From: Hyphomonas atlantica corrig.
Lineage (GTDB): Bacteria; Pseudomonadota; Alphaproteobacteria; Caulobacterales; Hyphomonadaceae
Length of the DNA stretch: 64,000 nt
Assembly (NCBI RefSeq): GCF_000682715.1
Contig: NZ_AWFH01000001.1
Span: 434,001-498,000 of the forward strand
Reading direction: 5' to 3'
The first letter of the stretch is position 1. Each line of letters starts with the position of its first letter. The notes beneath the pieces are model-generated. The model saw only the letters and a list, made by a program, of their open reading frames with translations, was not told the DNA's origin and made no database searches. This document shows positions 16,341 through 26,078 of the stretch, in pieces. The translations under genes and the position numbers were made by a program.

Positions 16341-16556
16341 TCAAAAATCGTAAGCGATGCCCTTGCGTTCCCAGTCACCATACCGGGTCGGCTCGATCTT
16401 TCGGGGGCCACCGCGTTCGTCTTCCGGAAGCGCAGCGGCGTCTTCAGCCTCTTTGGCCTTTCGGGCATCGGCCTCTTCCAGGGCGCGCCGCGCCGCAGCA
16501 GGCAAAGTATTCCGGCGCGCTATTTCGGCCTCATCAAGAAAGTCTGGTGTGCTCAT
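16341..16556 (-). CDS. DUF1674 / SDHAF4-like protein (succinate dehydrogenase assembly factor)
   Basis: 71 residues. The C-terminal motif RKIEPTRYGDWERKGIAYDF is the DUF1674 signature shared with mitochondrial SDHAF4, which binds the flavinylated SdhA subunit and protects it until assembly with SdhB. The N-terminal half is Ala/Glu-rich and probably disordered. Start at 16556 follows a clear GGGGAG ribosome site. The sdhCDAB operon is about 19 kb away, so the factor is unlinked but in the same region. Function in bacteria is by homology. Confidence 0.88.
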   Translation of the reverse strand: MSTPDFLDEAEIARRNTLPAAARRALEEADARKAKEAEDAAALPEDERGGPRKIEPTRYGDWERKGIAYDF

Positions 16557-16646
16557 TTGCACTCCCCAATTCGTTAACAATCCCCATATAGATTAGTGGG
16601 AAGTTTAAACACCCCCAAGACTGAAACTACCGGAGACGTGTCACCC

Positions 16647-17543
16647 ATGGGTACCGCAAAAACCTTCATGTTACTTGCCGCGCTGACCGCGCTGTTCATG
16701 GCGGTGGGCTATCTGGTTGGCGGCGCAATGGGCATGATCATCGCCTTTGTCGTTGCGGCGGGCATGAACATTTTTTCCTGGTGGAATGCAGACAGGATCG
16801 TGTTGCGCATGCAGGGCGCAAAAGAAGTGACGCCTGAAACCTCCTCCCCCATGTTGCGCACCTTCGCAGCGGATGTCGCCCGCATGGCAGAGCGTGCAGG
16901 CATGCCCGCGCCCCGCGTCTATGTCATCGAGACACCGCAACCGAACGCCTTTGCCACTGGCCGTAATCCGGAAAACGCCGCCGTTGCAGCAACTTCGGGA
17001 CTGCTTGGTTCGCTCTCGCGCGAAGAAGTTGCCGGCGTCATGGCGCACGAACTTGCCCATGTTCAGAACCGCGACACGCTGACCATGACTGTGACGGCCA
17101 CGATTGCTGGCGCCATCGGCATGCTTGCCAATTTTGCCATGTTCTTTGGCCGGGAGCGTTCGGGCCTGATCGGCTCTCTGGCGATCATGATCTTCGCACC
17201 CATGGCAGCGGCCCTCGTGCAGATGGCAATCAGCCGGTCGCGCGAATACGAGGCTGACAAGCGCGGCGCGGAAATCTGCGGAAATCCGCTCTGGCTCGCC
17301 TCAGCCCTTCAGAAGATTGAACGCGGCACACGGTCGTCCGTGAACATGGCGGCAGAGCGCAATCCGGCGATGGCGCACATGTACATCGCCAATCCGCTTA
17401 GTGGTCGCGGCGCAGATAATCTGTTCTCAACCCACCCGGCAACCGCTAACCGGATCGAGGCCCTGCGCCGCATGGCCGCCGAAATGGGCGTGAGCTCGGA
17501 AAAAGCCGAGACCCCACGCCGACAAGCCGGCCCGTGGGGCTGA
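16647..17543 (+). CDS. htpX: Membrane zinc metalloprotease HtpX
   Basis: 298 residues, M48 family. Two N-terminal membrane helices (residues 5-45), the zinc motif HELAH at 134-138, two further helices around 145-190 and the [12 protein letters not shown] third-ligand region are all present. It degrades misfolded inner-membrane proteins and overlaps functionally with FtsH, also encoded here. Start chosen at the ATG at 16647, where [11 protein letters not shown] aligns with the family start; a GTG at 16596 is possible. rsmB follows after 16 bases, probably in one transcript. Confidence 0.94.
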   Translation: MGTAKTFMLLAALTALFMAVGYLVGGAMGMIIAFVVAAGMNIFSWWNADRIVLRMQGAKEVTPETSSPMLRTFAADVARMAERAGMPAPRVYVIETPQPNAFATGRNPENAAVAATSGLLGSLSREEVAGVMAHELAHVQNRDTLTMTVTATIAGAIGMLANFAMFFGRERSGLIGSLAIMIFAPMAAALVQMAISRSREYEADKRGAEICGNPLWLASALQKIERGTRSSVNMAAERNPAMAHMYIANPLSGRGADNLFSTHPATANRIEALRRMAAEMGVSSEKAETPRRQAGPWG

Positions 17544-17559
17544 AGGGAAAAGACACAGG

Positions 17560-18828
17560 ATGAGCGGAGCCCAAACACGGCGCGCAGCAGCAGAACTGCT
17601 GATGCTGACGCTGGACAGTCGTCGAACGCTTGATGAAGCGATGGCGAAGACAGACAGTTACAATGACCTGGAAGGCCCGGATCGCGGCTTTGCGCGCGTG
17701 ATGGCGAGCGCCGCGCTGCGGGAACTCGGTCGGATTGATGCTGGGCTCTCCCCTCTTCTCTCCCGCCCTCTTGAGGCAACAAGCCCCGCCATTCGCGCGC
17801 TGCTGCGCATCGGCGCGGTACAGCTCTGGCGACTGGACACACCGGCGCACGCGGCGGTGTCCGAGACCGTTGAGGCCGCCAAGGGGTGGCCGGACGCCCG
17901 CTCAGGCGGCAGCTTCCTCAATGCCGTCTTGCGCCGGGCCGCGGACACGGATCCGGGACTGGACGCCATGCCCGCAATCTCCGTCTGGCCAGACTGGTTG
18001 GCTGACCGGTTCGCGGCAGACCTCGGCGCGGAGGGCGCTGAAAGGCTCGCGGCGCATCAATTGTCAGAGGCGCCTCTTTTCCTGTCCGCGCGATCAGACC
18101 CAGCTGAAGTCGCGACGGCGACACATGGCGACCTGCTGCCGACCGGTTCTGTTCGCCTCGGGCACTCGAACGTCGAAACGCTTCCAGGCTATGACAGCGG
18201 AGACTGGTGGGTTCAGGATGCAGCCGCTGCCCTGCCTGCCCGGCTACTCGGCGCGACAGAAGACGACAAGATCATAGATCTTTGCGCGGCCCCCGGCGGC
18301 AAAACGCTACAATTGGCGACAAGCGGCGCACAGGTCACGGCAGTTGATCGCTCCAAGCCGCGATTGGAACGGCTCAGGGAAAACCTCGCACGAACCGGCC
18401 TGTCGGCCGACATCATCGCGGCAAACGCCGACGAATGGCGACCGAATGCGCCCGTCTCGAAATTGCTGCTGGATGCCCCCTGCTCGGCTCTAGGCACGCT
18501 GCGACGCCACCCGGAAGGCGCGTGGATCAAGCGCGAAGCAGAGATCGACCGTTTCCCAACCGCGCAGGCCAGATTGCTCGCCGCCGCTGCAGACATGGTC
18601 GTCTCGGGCGGGACCGTGATCTACTGCGTTTGCACGCCGCTCAAGTCTGAGGGGCTTGAGATCGTGGAAGGCGCGCTCTCGAACGGCCTCTATACGCGCC
18701 ATGCGATTGAACCGGACGAAATCCCCGGCTTCGAGCACTGCCTCACCGAAGCTGGCGATCTACTGACCATTCCGAGCGAAGGCGCTGGGCATGATGCGTT
18801 CTTCATCACCAGACTGACACGCCTCTGA
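17560..18828 (+). CDS. rsmB: 16S rRNA m5C967 methyltransferase RsmB family
   Basis: 422 residues. The N-terminal NusB-like helical domain (1-140) is followed by the SAM-dependent methyltransferase domain: LCAAPGGKTLQLA (motif I), DAPCSALGTLRRHPE (motif IV with conserved Cys) and YCVCTP (motif VI with the second, nucleophilic Cys). It methylates C5 of a cytosine in 16S rRNA. The partial order htpX-rsmB-lipoprotein-rpe is conserved in related alphaproteobacteria, to my knowledge. A structured intergenic hairpin follows. Confidence 0.9.
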   Translation: MSGAQTRRAAAELLMLTLDSRRTLDEAMAKTDSYNDLEGPDRGFARVMASAALRELGRIDAGLSPLLSRPLEATSPAIRALLRIGAVQLWRLDTPAHAAVSETVEAAKGWPDARSGGSFLNAVLRRAADTDPGLDAMPAISVWPDWLADRFAADLGAEGAERLAAHQLSEAPLFLSARSDPAEVATATHGDLLPTGSVRLGHSNVETLPGYDSGDWWVQDAAAALPARLLGATEDDKIIDLCAAPGGKTLQLATSGAQVTAVDRSKPRLERLRENLARTGLSADIIAANADEWRPNAPVSKLLLDAPCSALGTLRRHPEGAWIKREAEIDRFPTAQARLLAAAADMVVSGGTVIYCVCTPLKSEGLEIVEGALSNGLYTRHAIEPDEIPGFEHCLTEAGDLLTIPSEGAGHDAFFITRLTRL

Positions 18829-18869
18829 CCCGGCCGCTTTGATGGTTTCCAATCTTTAAATTGACGCGC

Positions 18870-18916
18870 CACAAAAACGCCCCGCAGAGTTCATCTGCCA
18901 TTCAGGGCGCTTTGTG
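18870..18916 (+). terminator. Extended stem-loop between rsmB and the glycine-zipper lipoprotein
   Basis: Outer arms CACAAAAACGCCC (18870-18882) and GGGCGCTTTGTG (18905-18916) pair almost completely. The loop between them holds a second perfect 5-base stem, GCAGA and TCTGC, around GTTCA. It starts 41 bases after the rsmB stop and ends 39 bases before the next start. The U tract is weak, so it may be a terminator or leader structure. Confidence 0.5.
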
Positions 18917-18955
18917 CAAAATCGCCCCATCAAAATGTGCAAGGAGCACTCGAAC

Positions 18956-19441
18956 ATGATTACCGAATTTTCCCCCCGGAAGGTCGCTGTGGGTGCCTTT
19001 GCTGCCCTGACACTTGCGCTGACCGGATGTGCAAACAGCTATGGCGCAGGCACCGCAACCCCAGGCGCTGTCGGCCAGGCCTCGACCGTATATCAGGGCA
19101 CTGTGACCTCGGTGCGCGCGGTGACGATCCAGTCTGACCGCTCCCTCATCGGCACGGCAACCGGCGCTGTTCTAGGCGGCCTCGCCGGCTCTGAACTCGG
19201 CGGTGGTGACAAGGCCCAGACGGCCGGCGCCATTGGCGGTGCCGTGATCGGCGGTATTGCCGGTAACGCAGCGGGCAAAGCGGTCGGCAAGCAACAGGGC
19301 TATGCCTACATCGTGCGGTTTTCGACGGGCGACGTGAAGGAAATCATCCAGGGCGCAGACGTCTATATCGCGCCGGGCACCCCGGTTGACATCATCGCTG
19401 GTGCCGACGGCTGGAAACTCGTTCCGGCAGCAGCCTACTAA
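18956..19441 (+). CDS. Glycine-zipper outer-membrane lipoprotein (SlyB-like)
   Basis: 161 residues with a lipobox LTGCA (Cys about residue 24). A Gly-rich stretch follows (TGAVLGGLAGSELGGG and GGAVIGGIAGNAAGKAVG, about residues 75-115), the glycine-zipper 2TM pattern of SlyB/RcsF-linked lipoproteins. A C-terminal strand region ends DVYIAPGTPVDIIAGADGW. It probably contributes to outer-membrane integrity. Start at 18956 is backed by AAGGAGCACTCGAAC. It sits between two hairpins and is likely a separate transcription unit. Confidence 0.88.
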   Translation: MITEFSPRKVAVGAFAALTLALTGCANSYGAGTATPGAVGQASTVYQGTVTSVRAVTIQSDRSLIGTATGAVLGGLAGSELGGGDKAQTAGAIGGAVIGGIAGNAAGKAVGKQQGYAYIVRFSTGDVKEIIQGADVYIAPGTPVDIIAGADGWKLVPAAAY

Positions 19442-19462
19442 GCCGCTTCACGCATATTCCGG

Positions 19463-19489
19463 CAGCCGACCGCCTTGTGCGGTTGGCTG
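19463..19489 (+). terminator. Stem-loop after the glycine-zipper lipoprotein gene
   Basis: CAGCCGACCGC (19463-19473) pairs with GCGGTTGGCTG (19479-19489), one G-U pair, loop CTTGT. It lies 21 bases after the stop and 20 bases before the rpe start. There is only a short TT after it, so it is a weak terminator or attenuating hairpin. Confidence 0.5.
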
Positions 19490-19509
19490 TTCCGGCATAG
19501 GGAGGGGGC

Positions 19510-20178
19510 ATGCGCGACGTGCTTATTTCTCCCTCGATTCTCTCCGCAGATTTCTCCCGTCTCGGTGAGGAAATTGCCGCCATCGACCATGCTGGCGCAG
19601 ATATGATCCACATCGATGTCATGGATGGGCACTTCGTGCCAAACCTGACATTCGGGGCTCCCGTCATCGAGAAACTGCGGAAATGCACAGACAAGCCCTT
19701 CGACGTGCACCTGATGATCGCCCCAGTGGACCCGTTCATTTCGGCGTTTGCAAAAGCTGGCGCAAACATCCTGACCGTGCATCCGGAAGCAGGGCCCCAT
19801 CTGCACCGTACCCTTCAGGCCATACGCGCCGCCGGCATGAAACCGGGTGTCGCCCTGAACCCGGGCACCCCTGCAAGCATTCTTGAACTCGTTCTCGACG
19901 AGACCGACCTGATCCTTGTCATGTCCGTCAATCCGGGTTTCGGAGGCCAGGCCTTCATCGACAGCCAGCTGCGCAAGGTCGAGCAGTTGCGGAGCATGAT
20001 CGACGCGACAGGACGCGACATCATTCTTGAGATTGATGGCGGCCTGAATGCAGAAACTGCCCCAAAAGCGATCTCTGCCGGCGTAAACGCCATCGTGGCC
20101 GGATCTGCCGTTTTCAAGGGCGGTCCAAACGCCTATGCTGAGAATATTCGGTCACTCAGGCCGCACGTAAAAGTATAG
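19510..20178 (+). CDS. rpe: Ribulose-phosphate 3-epimerase
   Basis: 222 residues, a TIM barrel. [15 protein letters not shown], the metal-site [32 protein letters not shown] and EIDGGLN are all classic Rpe signatures. It interconverts ribulose 5-phosphate and xylulose 5-phosphate in the pentose phosphate pathway. The start follows a GGGAGGGGGC ribosome site. The heparinase-like gene begins 18 bases downstream in the same direction. Confidence 0.97.
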   Translation: MRDVLISPSILSADFSRLGEEIAAIDHAGADMIHIDVMDGHFVPNLTFGAPVIEKLRKCTDKPFDVHLMIAPVDPFISAFAKAGANILTVHPEAGPHLHRTLQAIRAAGMKPGVALNPGTPASILELVLDETDLILVMSVNPGFGGQAFIDSQLRKVEQLRSMIDATGRDIILEIDGGLNAETAPKAISAGVNAIVAGSAVFKGGPNAYAENIRSLRPHVKV

Positions 20179-20196
20179 TTTGAGACAGAATGGACG

Positions 20197-21930
20197 GTGA
20201 GCGTGGGAGGCGGAGACAGCGAAATCCTGGCTGACCGCACCAGAACGGGGGCTGATGACGCCGCGCTCTGGCGCAGGTTTCGCGGGATATCCGGAGATGA
20301 TGTGAAAGTCTCGGCCTTGCAGCGCTCTGGCGTTTCCGGGCCTGTTCCGGAACAATTCTCTCATCATCTGAACCGCCTCATCCCGTCGGATGATCGCCGC
20401 GGCGAAGCCCTCATGCAGGATATCTGGCGCATCGGCATGCAGCGCATGACGCTGGCACCGGGTCAGTCCCCGTGGTCAACACCCCTGCCCTCGAAGCATT
20501 TCGCAGATCGTCTGCATCGGTTTTCATGGCTGCCTGACCTGCTAGATCAAGGCAATGAAGGCACCGAACGTGCCGTCAGATTTGTCGATGAATGGATACA
20601 GTCTCACGGCAACTTTAACGGGTTTTCCTGGCGATTGGCGCCTACGAGCGTGCGATGCTGGAATTGGCTGCTTTGCGGTCGGGAAGTGTTCGAAACCGGC
20701 TCGACAAGCGAGCGGGAAGTCCGGCTGGACTGTCTCGTCCGCCAGCTCCGCTACATCTCGGGGCAAGTGGATGCGGCGACAGACCCGAAGGCCAGGTGGT
20801 TTGCATCGGTCACAATGGTTGCTGCTGCGCTTTGTATAGATCGCGCGATGAGCCTGGACGCAGCGGTCGCCCGCCTCGACGCGGAATGCACAGCCCAGAT
20901 CCTGCCAGACGGTGGCCACGTCACGCGCAGCCCGTCACGCGGGCTCAACACACTCATCCACTTGCTGACCCTGCAGGACTTGTTCCATCGCGCAGGTCAC
21001 CCCGAGCCAGATTTTCTCGAGAAATGGATTTCGCGTGTCGGCGCGATGGTCGCATTCTTTCAGGTAGAGGATGGTGCACTAAGCCCGTTCAATGACGGAG
21101 ACGAATCCCGTCCCGAGGCCGTTGAAGCTGCCCTCGCCCGGCTCCCTTCGCCACCACGCCGATTCATGTTTGCACCGAAATCTGGCTTCCAGAAGCTTGA
21201 AAAGAATGGATTAAAACTAATTCTTGATTGTGGGGACGCACCGGAGAGACCCTTCAGCGACTTCGCCCATGCCGGCGCATTGGGATTTGAACTCTCTGAC
21301 GGCCCATGTCGGCTGGTCACATCATGTGGGTACAGCGCCGAAGTGAACGTCGACTGGCAGGCGGCCGTTCGTCGATCAGGTGCACATTCAACCCTTGTTC
21401 TTTCCGGTCGTGACTCTGCGACTTTCTCGCTGAACGAAGAGTCCAGATTGCTGTCTGCGCACGGGCCGGAAGGCATATCGGCCAAACGCCTGGAAGAAGC
21501 CGACGAGATCTGGCTGGACGCCCAGCACGGCGGTTACAAGGCGGCCTGCGGTTTGCTTCATCGTCGTCGCCTCTTCATGTCGGGTGACGGAAAACGCCTT
21601 ACCGGCGAGGATTCGCTGGTCCGCCCCGTCTCACAGCCACCCGCAGATGACCGGAAGTTCATTGGCTTCGAAATTCGCTTTCATCTACATCCCACGGTGA
21701 CGGCAATCATGGGAAAAGACGCGATTCGTCTTGTCTGCGACGACGGCGCAGTGTGGAAATTCAAGACGAGTCATGAGGGCGCCCGGCTTGAAAGAACCGT
21801 TTATTTGGCGCGCGGAGTGGTTGAAAGACCTGAGCAAATCGTTATGGCTGGATTCGCAGATCCGAATGGGGACGGGCAGCAGCCTCCGAATTGTATTCGG
21901 TGGGCATTTCTGAAGGAAAGATCCGCATGA
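20197..21930 (+). CDS. Heparinase II/III family protein
   Basis: 577 residues. An all-helical alginate-lyase-like region comes first, including FNGFSWRLAPTSVRCWNWL. The C-terminal Hepar_II_III beta domain includes DFAHAGALGFELSDG and AHSTLVLSGRDSATF. No signal peptide is visible, although this family often handles polysaccharide. Start assigned to a GTG at 20197; no ATG is in frame nearby. Its stop overlaps the start of the next gene by 4 bases. In alphaproteobacteria this gene commonly lies between ribosomal methyltransferase/Rpe genes and purH. Enzymatic activity and substrate are not known. Confidence 0.87.
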   Translation: MSVGGGDSEILADRTRTGADDAALWRRFRGISGDDVKVSALQRSGVSGPVPEQFSHHLNRLIPSDDRRGEALMQDIWRIGMQRMTLAPGQSPWSTPLPSKHFADRLHRFSWLPDLLDQGNEGTERAVRFVDEWIQSHGNFNGFSWRLAPTSVRCWNWLLCGREVFETGSTSEREVRLDCLVRQLRYISGQVDAATDPKARWFASVTMVAAALCIDRAMSLDAAVARLDAECTAQILPDGGHVTRSPSRGLNTLIHLLTLQDLFHRAGHPEPDFLEKWISRVGAMVAFFQVEDGALSPFNDGDESRPEAVEAALARLPSPPRRFMFAPKSGFQKLEKNGLKLILDCGDAPERPFSDFAHAGALGFELSDGPCRLVTSCGYSAEVNVDWQAAVRRSGAHSTLVLSGRDSATFSLNEESRLLSAHGPEGISAKRLEEADEIWLDAQHGGYKAACGLLHRRRLFMSGDGKRLTGEDSLVRPVSQPPADDRKFIGFEIRFHLHPTVTAIMGKDAIRLVCDDGAVWKFKTSHEGARLERTVYLARGVVERPEQIVMAGFADPNGDGQQPPNCIRWAFLKERSA

Positions 21931-23816
21931 CGCCACAACAGGCCGCCCGCAGGGCGATGGCGCTGACACTCGGATTTGATGTGTTCATTGCAGTTTGCGC
22001 AATGGGATTCTCCGGATTGTTGATTTGGTCGTCCGAAAACCCTCGACCAGAATTCCCCGTTTCATCCATAGCAATCAGCACATGCTTCTTCGCACTCGCG
22101 GTCACAGTGGCCTTTCTGATTCTTGGAATCCAGAAGCAGGTCTGGCGCCACATGGGGTGGCCGGACGCTGTACGGGTTTTTCAGGGAGTCTGCCTGTCGG
22201 CGCTGATATACCTACCCGTCATGTTGATGTTGAATGGGTTGCTGGCAACACCGTACACAACCCTCACGTCCGCCCTCATCATATGGACGATCGGCTTGTT
22301 CATCGGGCGCATGTTCGCCCTGTCTCGCACCACCCATGCCCCGTTCCAGATTTTCAGCCCGATCGCGAAAAACGGTCAGCCGGTCTTGCTCGTAGGAGAT
22401 TCGCAAAGCTGCGTGCACGTCATCCGGCGGCTTCAATCGTCTGCTCAAACAAACCGGATCCGCCTGCTCGGTTTGGTCGATGTTCAGCCAACAGAAACCG
22501 GGCGCGCCATTCGGGGAATCCCTATTCTCGGATCGCTTGATGAACTCGGTGATCTGATCGACGTCCTTGCTGTTCGCTACAAGCAGACCCCTTGGGTCGC
22601 ACTGACCGGAACAGCTCGCCAGCGTGACAAGACAATCCGCATTCTGGAAATTGCTTCAGACCATGGCGCTGAGATCATGGCGCTGAGCAAGGATCAAACC
22701 GCACAAGTGCTTGAACCTGTGCGCCCGTCAGACTTGCTGTCACGTCCTGAAAGGCACCTGAACATTGAGCCGGTACGAAATCTCGTGGCCGGCTCCAACG
22801 TACTCGTTTCCGGGGGTGGCGGCACAATCGGCTCTGAGCTGACCCGCCAGGTTGCTCGTCTGAACCCGGCCTCTCTCACGGTGATGGATGCGTCGGAGTA
22901 CAATCTCTACTCTATTGATATGGAGCTATCGCGCCTCTTGCCAGGTCGGCATCAAGCCCGACTAGGTGATGTGCGCGACATGAAACGCGTTTCCGACATC
23001 ATGGCTCACGCCAAGCCGGACGTCGTCATTCATGCGGCGGCCCTCAAGCATGTACCGCTAATGGAACGGAATCTGTGCGAGGCAATCCTGACCAACGTGT
23101 TCGGGGCCGTGAACGCTGCTGAAGCAGCAGCCGCGGCTGGAGCCAAACGGTTTGTGTTCATCTCGACCGACAAGGCTGTAGACCCAGACAATGTCATGGG
23201 AGCCACGAAACGCCTGGCTGAGATAGCAATCTCGCGCATTGCCAGCAGAACCGGAATGGCGGCGTCTATCGTCAGATTTGGCAACGTGCTCGGTTCGTCC
23301 GGATCAGTGGTGCCATTGTTCGAGCGCCAGATCGCCGAAGGCGGCCCGATTACGCTTACCGACCCCGGCGTGACGCGGTACTTCATGACCGTCGAAGAAG
23401 CGTCCGCTCTTGTGCTGCAATCGGCAGCAATACAGGACAAGACAGCGCAGACAGGCCTTTACGTTCTCGATATGGGCGAACCCATGCCCATCCTGCAGCT
23501 CGCCGAAACAATGATCCGCATGAAAGGCCTCGTGCCCGGCGTGGATATCCAGATCACGACGACCGGCTTGCGTGAAGGTGAGAAGATGCACGAAGCGCTC
23601 ACCTATGAACATGAGGCCGTCAGCTCAACGACCGTGGATGGCGTCTGGCAAGTCGAGAATGTGCACACCCTTTCCGAATTGTTCGATAAACGGCTGGCTG
23701 AGCTGATCGAAGCCGCATCGAGACGGGAACGGTCAGAGGCTCTGAGGCTGCTCGGCGTGCTCGTTCCCGAATATGCGAGCGAACGCGCCGAACGTGCGCG
23801 GCGCTGGAGCGCTTGA
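21927..23816 (+). CDS. Membrane nucleotide-sugar 4,6-dehydratase (WbpM/CapD/PglF-like, SMK type)
   Basis: 629 residues. Four N-terminal membrane helices (about 12-130) precede a CoA-binding-like Rossmann region (152-265) and the SDR catalytic domain. The NAD site is GGGGTIG at 296-302. The catalytic region is STDKAVDPDNVMGATK: the usual SDR tyrosine is Met (M424) with K428, as in WbpM/PglF-type enzymes that convert UDP-GlcNAc to its 4-keto-6-deoxy form. It likely serves surface polysaccharide or lipid-linked glycan synthesis. The start (ATGA) overlaps the heparinase stop. Confidence 0.9.
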   Translation: MTPQQAARRAMALTLGFDVFIAVCAMGFSGLLIWSSENPRPEFPVSSIAISTCFFALAVTVAFLILGIQKQVWRHMGWPDAVRVFQGVCLSALIYLPVMLMLNGLLATPYTTLTSALIIWTIGLFIGRMFALSRTTHAPFQIFSPIAKNGQPVLLVGDSQSCVHVIRRLQSSAQTNRIRLLGLVDVQPTETGRAIRGIPILGSLDELGDLIDVLAVRYKQTPWVALTGTARQRDKTIRILEIASDHGAEIMALSKDQTAQVLEPVRPSDLLSRPERHLNIEPVRNLVAGSNVLVSGGGGTIGSELTRQVARLNPASLTVMDASEYNLYSIDMELSRLLPGRHQARLGDVRDMKRVSDIMAHAKPDVVIHAAALKHVPLMERNLCEAILTNVFGAVNAAEAAAAAGAKRFVFISTDKAVDPDNVMGATKRLAEIAISRIASRTGMAASIVRFGNVLGSSGSVVPLFERQIAEGGPITLTDPGVTRYFMTVEEASALVLQSAAIQDKTAQTGLYVLDMGEPMPILQLAETMIRMKGLVPGVDIQITTTGLREGEKMHEALTYEHEAVSSTTVDGVWQVENVHTLSELFDKRLAELIEAASRRERSEALRLLGVLVPEYASERAERARRWSA

Positions 23817-23882
23817 CGCAATCGGCGGTCATGCTACCCCCCGCGGCAACAGCTTGAAGCCTGCGCCAAAGGATTTCCCAAC

Positions 23883-25487
23883 ATGACAGATGCCGCCTCT
23901 CGCGGAGCCCCCGTTCGCATTCGCCGCGCCCTGCTTTCCGTGTCGGACAAGACCGGACTGGTGGAGCAAGCCCAGAAGCTCGCCGCGATGGGTGTCGAAC
24001 TCGTCTCCACGGGTGGCACCTCCAAGCTCCTGAAAGAGGCAGGGCTGGACGTGAAGGACGTGGCAGATCTTACCGGCTTTCCGGAAATGATGGATGGACG
24101 CGTGAAAACGCTTCACCCCGCAGTTCATGGCGGCCTGCTCTATCTACGGGACAATCCTTCCCATGTGAAAGATGCCGAGACGCACGGTATTGGTGCAATC
24201 GACCTGATTTACGTGAACCTCTACCCCTTCGAAGCGACCGTCGCTTCCGGCGCGGACTTCGAAACCTGCATTGAAAACATCGACATTGGCGGACCGGCCA
24301 TGTTGCGGGCCGCGGCAAAGAATGGCGCGTTCGTGGCCGTCTGTACCGATGGCGGCGATGTCGATGCTGTGCTGGCCGAAATGGAGGCGGCCAATGGCGA
24401 GGTCAGCGTGGCACTTTGCCGAAAACTCGCGGCCAAGACTTATGCACGCACAGCAGCCTACGATTCCGCCATCTCGACCTGGTATGCCGAACAACTGGGC
24501 GAGCCGGCTCCGGATTGGGCAAGCCTTGGCGGCAAGCGACAGCAGAGCCTGCGCTATGGCGAGAACCCGCACCAGAAGGCAGCCTTCTACGTGACCGGTG
24601 AGAAACGCCCCGGCGTCGCCACCGCGAAGCAACTACAAGGCAAGGAACTGTCCTACAACAATATCAACGATACCGACGCGGCCTATGAACTGATCGGCGA
24701 ACTGGGCGCCGAGACACCAGCCGTCGCCATCATCAAGCACGCCAATCCGTGCGGCGTGGCGCAAGGCTCCAGCATCATTGAAGCCTATCGCGCGGCTCTG
24801 GCCTGCGACTCCACGTCGGCCTTTGGCGGCATCGTGGCCCTGAACCGCGCGCTGGACGAAGAGACCGCGGCCGAAATCTCCCAGATCTTCACCGAAGTCG
24901 TCATCGCCCCCGGCGCTGATGAAGCGGCTCAAGCCATCTTCGCCAAAAAGAAAAATCTCCGCCTCCTGATTACGGAAGGCTTGCCAGACCCGGCAGCGGG
25001 CGGACGGTTCGTGAAAACGGTCGCTGGCGGCTTCCTGATGCAGGACCGCGATTTTGGCCGCATCACGCGTGAAGACCTGAAAGTCGTGACGAAGAAAGCG
25101 CCATCCGAACAGGAATTGGAAGACATGCTGTTTGCGTGGCGCGTCGCAAAGCACGTAAAATCCAACACGATCATCTATGCGAAAGATGGCGCAACTGTTG
25201 GCATCGGTGCTGGCCAGATGAGCCGCATCGACTCAGCCCGCATTGCGGCACGCAAAGCCGAAGACGCCGCCGAAGCGGCCGGCTGGTCCGAACCAAAGAC
25301 CAAAGGCTGTGTGGCAGCATCGGATGCGTTCTTCCCCTTCCCTGATGGTCTTCTGCAAGCCGCTTCAGCGGGTGCGACAGCCGTCATTCAGCCGGGTGGC
25401 TCGATCCGCGACGATGAAGTCATCGCCGCCGCCGATGAGGCTGGCCTCGCCATGGTCTTCACCGGCATGCGCCACTTCCGCCACTAG
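23883..25487 (+). CDS. purH: Bifunctional AICAR transformylase / IMP cyclohydrolase PurH
   Basis: 534 residues. The MGS-like IMP cyclohydrolase domain (1-150) includes [14 protein letters not shown] and [13 protein letters not shown]. The AICAR transformylase domain follows, with [29 protein letters not shown] and the C-terminal [11 protein letters not shown] and [11 protein letters not shown]. It catalyses the last two steps of purine synthesis. Start has AAAGGATTTCCCAAC. The small lipoprotein gene follows after 9 bases. Confidence 0.98.
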   Translation: MTDAASRGAPVRIRRALLSVSDKTGLVEQAQKLAAMGVELVSTGGTSKLLKEAGLDVKDVADLTGFPEMMDGRVKTLHPAVHGGLLYLRDNPSHVKDAETHGIGAIDLIYVNLYPFEATVASGADFETCIENIDIGGPAMLRAAAKNGAFVAVCTDGGDVDAVLAEMEAANGEVSVALCRKLAAKTYARTAAYDSAISTWYAEQLGEPAPDWASLGGKRQQSLRYGENPHQKAAFYVTGEKRPGVATAKQLQGKELSYNNINDTDAAYELIGELGAETPAVAIIKHANPCGVAQGSSIIEAYRAALACDSTSAFGGIVALNRALDEETAAEISQIFTEVVIAPGADEAAQAIFAKKKNLRLLITEGLPDPAAGGRFVKTVAGGFLMQDRDFGRITREDLKVVTKKAPSEQELEDMLFAWRVAKHVKSNTIIYAKDGATVGIGAGQMSRIDSARIAARKAEDAAEAAGWSEPKTKGCVAASDAFFPFPDGLLQAASAGATAVIQPGGSIRDDEVIAAADEAGLAMVFTGMRHFRH

Positions 25488-25496
25488 GATTGTCTG

Positions 25497-26072
25497 ATGC
25501 GCGCTCTGCTTCCCCTTGTAACGATACTGGCTCTCAGCGCCTGTAGCGGACAGGACTCAAGGGAAGCAGAGTTCATGCACCGCCTGTCCCAGCTTTGCGG
25601 ACAAGCTTTCGAGGGGCGGATCGTCAGCGAAGACAAGGAAGATGATTCCTGGCGCGCTGAACGCGTTGTCATGCATGTCCGTGAATGCTCCGATGACGAA
25701 ATCCGTATCCCGCTTCACGTGGGCGATGATCATTCCCGCACATGGGTCATCCACCACGAAGGTGGACGCCTCACCCTGCACCATGACCATCGTCATGAGG
25801 ATGGCAGCCTGGACGCCATTACCTGGTATGGCGGCGCGCGCGACGATCGCCTGAGCGGCAGCCGGATGAACTTTCCGGCGGATGACGCCACCAAGGCCTT
25901 GTTCGACGCCGAGGGAATTCCTCAGTCGAAGGAAAATACATGGGCCATCGAAGTGCGCCCCACGCATACGCTATTTGCTTACGAAATGGAGCGGCCGAAC
26001 CGGTTTTTCCGCGTCGAGTTCGATACGTCAAAACCGGTCGCAACACCGCCCGCGCCCTGGGGCGCCGAATAG
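25497..26072 (+). CDS. Small secreted lipoprotein of unknown function
   Basis: 191 residues with a signal peptide and lipobox LSACS (Cys at residue 16). The mature part has a His/Asp-rich strand pair (LTLHHDHRHEDG, about residues 92-103) and WYGGARDDRLSGSRMNFPAD. I recognise similar alphaproteobacterial proteins annotated only as hypothetical or secreted. It directly follows purH by 9 bases, so it is probably co-transcribed. The His cluster could bind metal, but that is speculation. Confidence 0.75.
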   Translation: MRALLPLVTILALSACSGQDSREAEFMHRLSQLCGQAFEGRIVSEDKEDDSWRAERVVMHVRECSDDEIRIPLHVGDDHSRTWVIHHEGGRLTLHHDHRHEDGSLDAITWYGGARDDRLSGSRMNFPADDATKALFDAEGIPQSKENTWAIEVRPTHTLFAYEMERPNRFFRVEFDTSKPVATPPAPWGAE

Positions 26073-26078
26073 CCTGCC

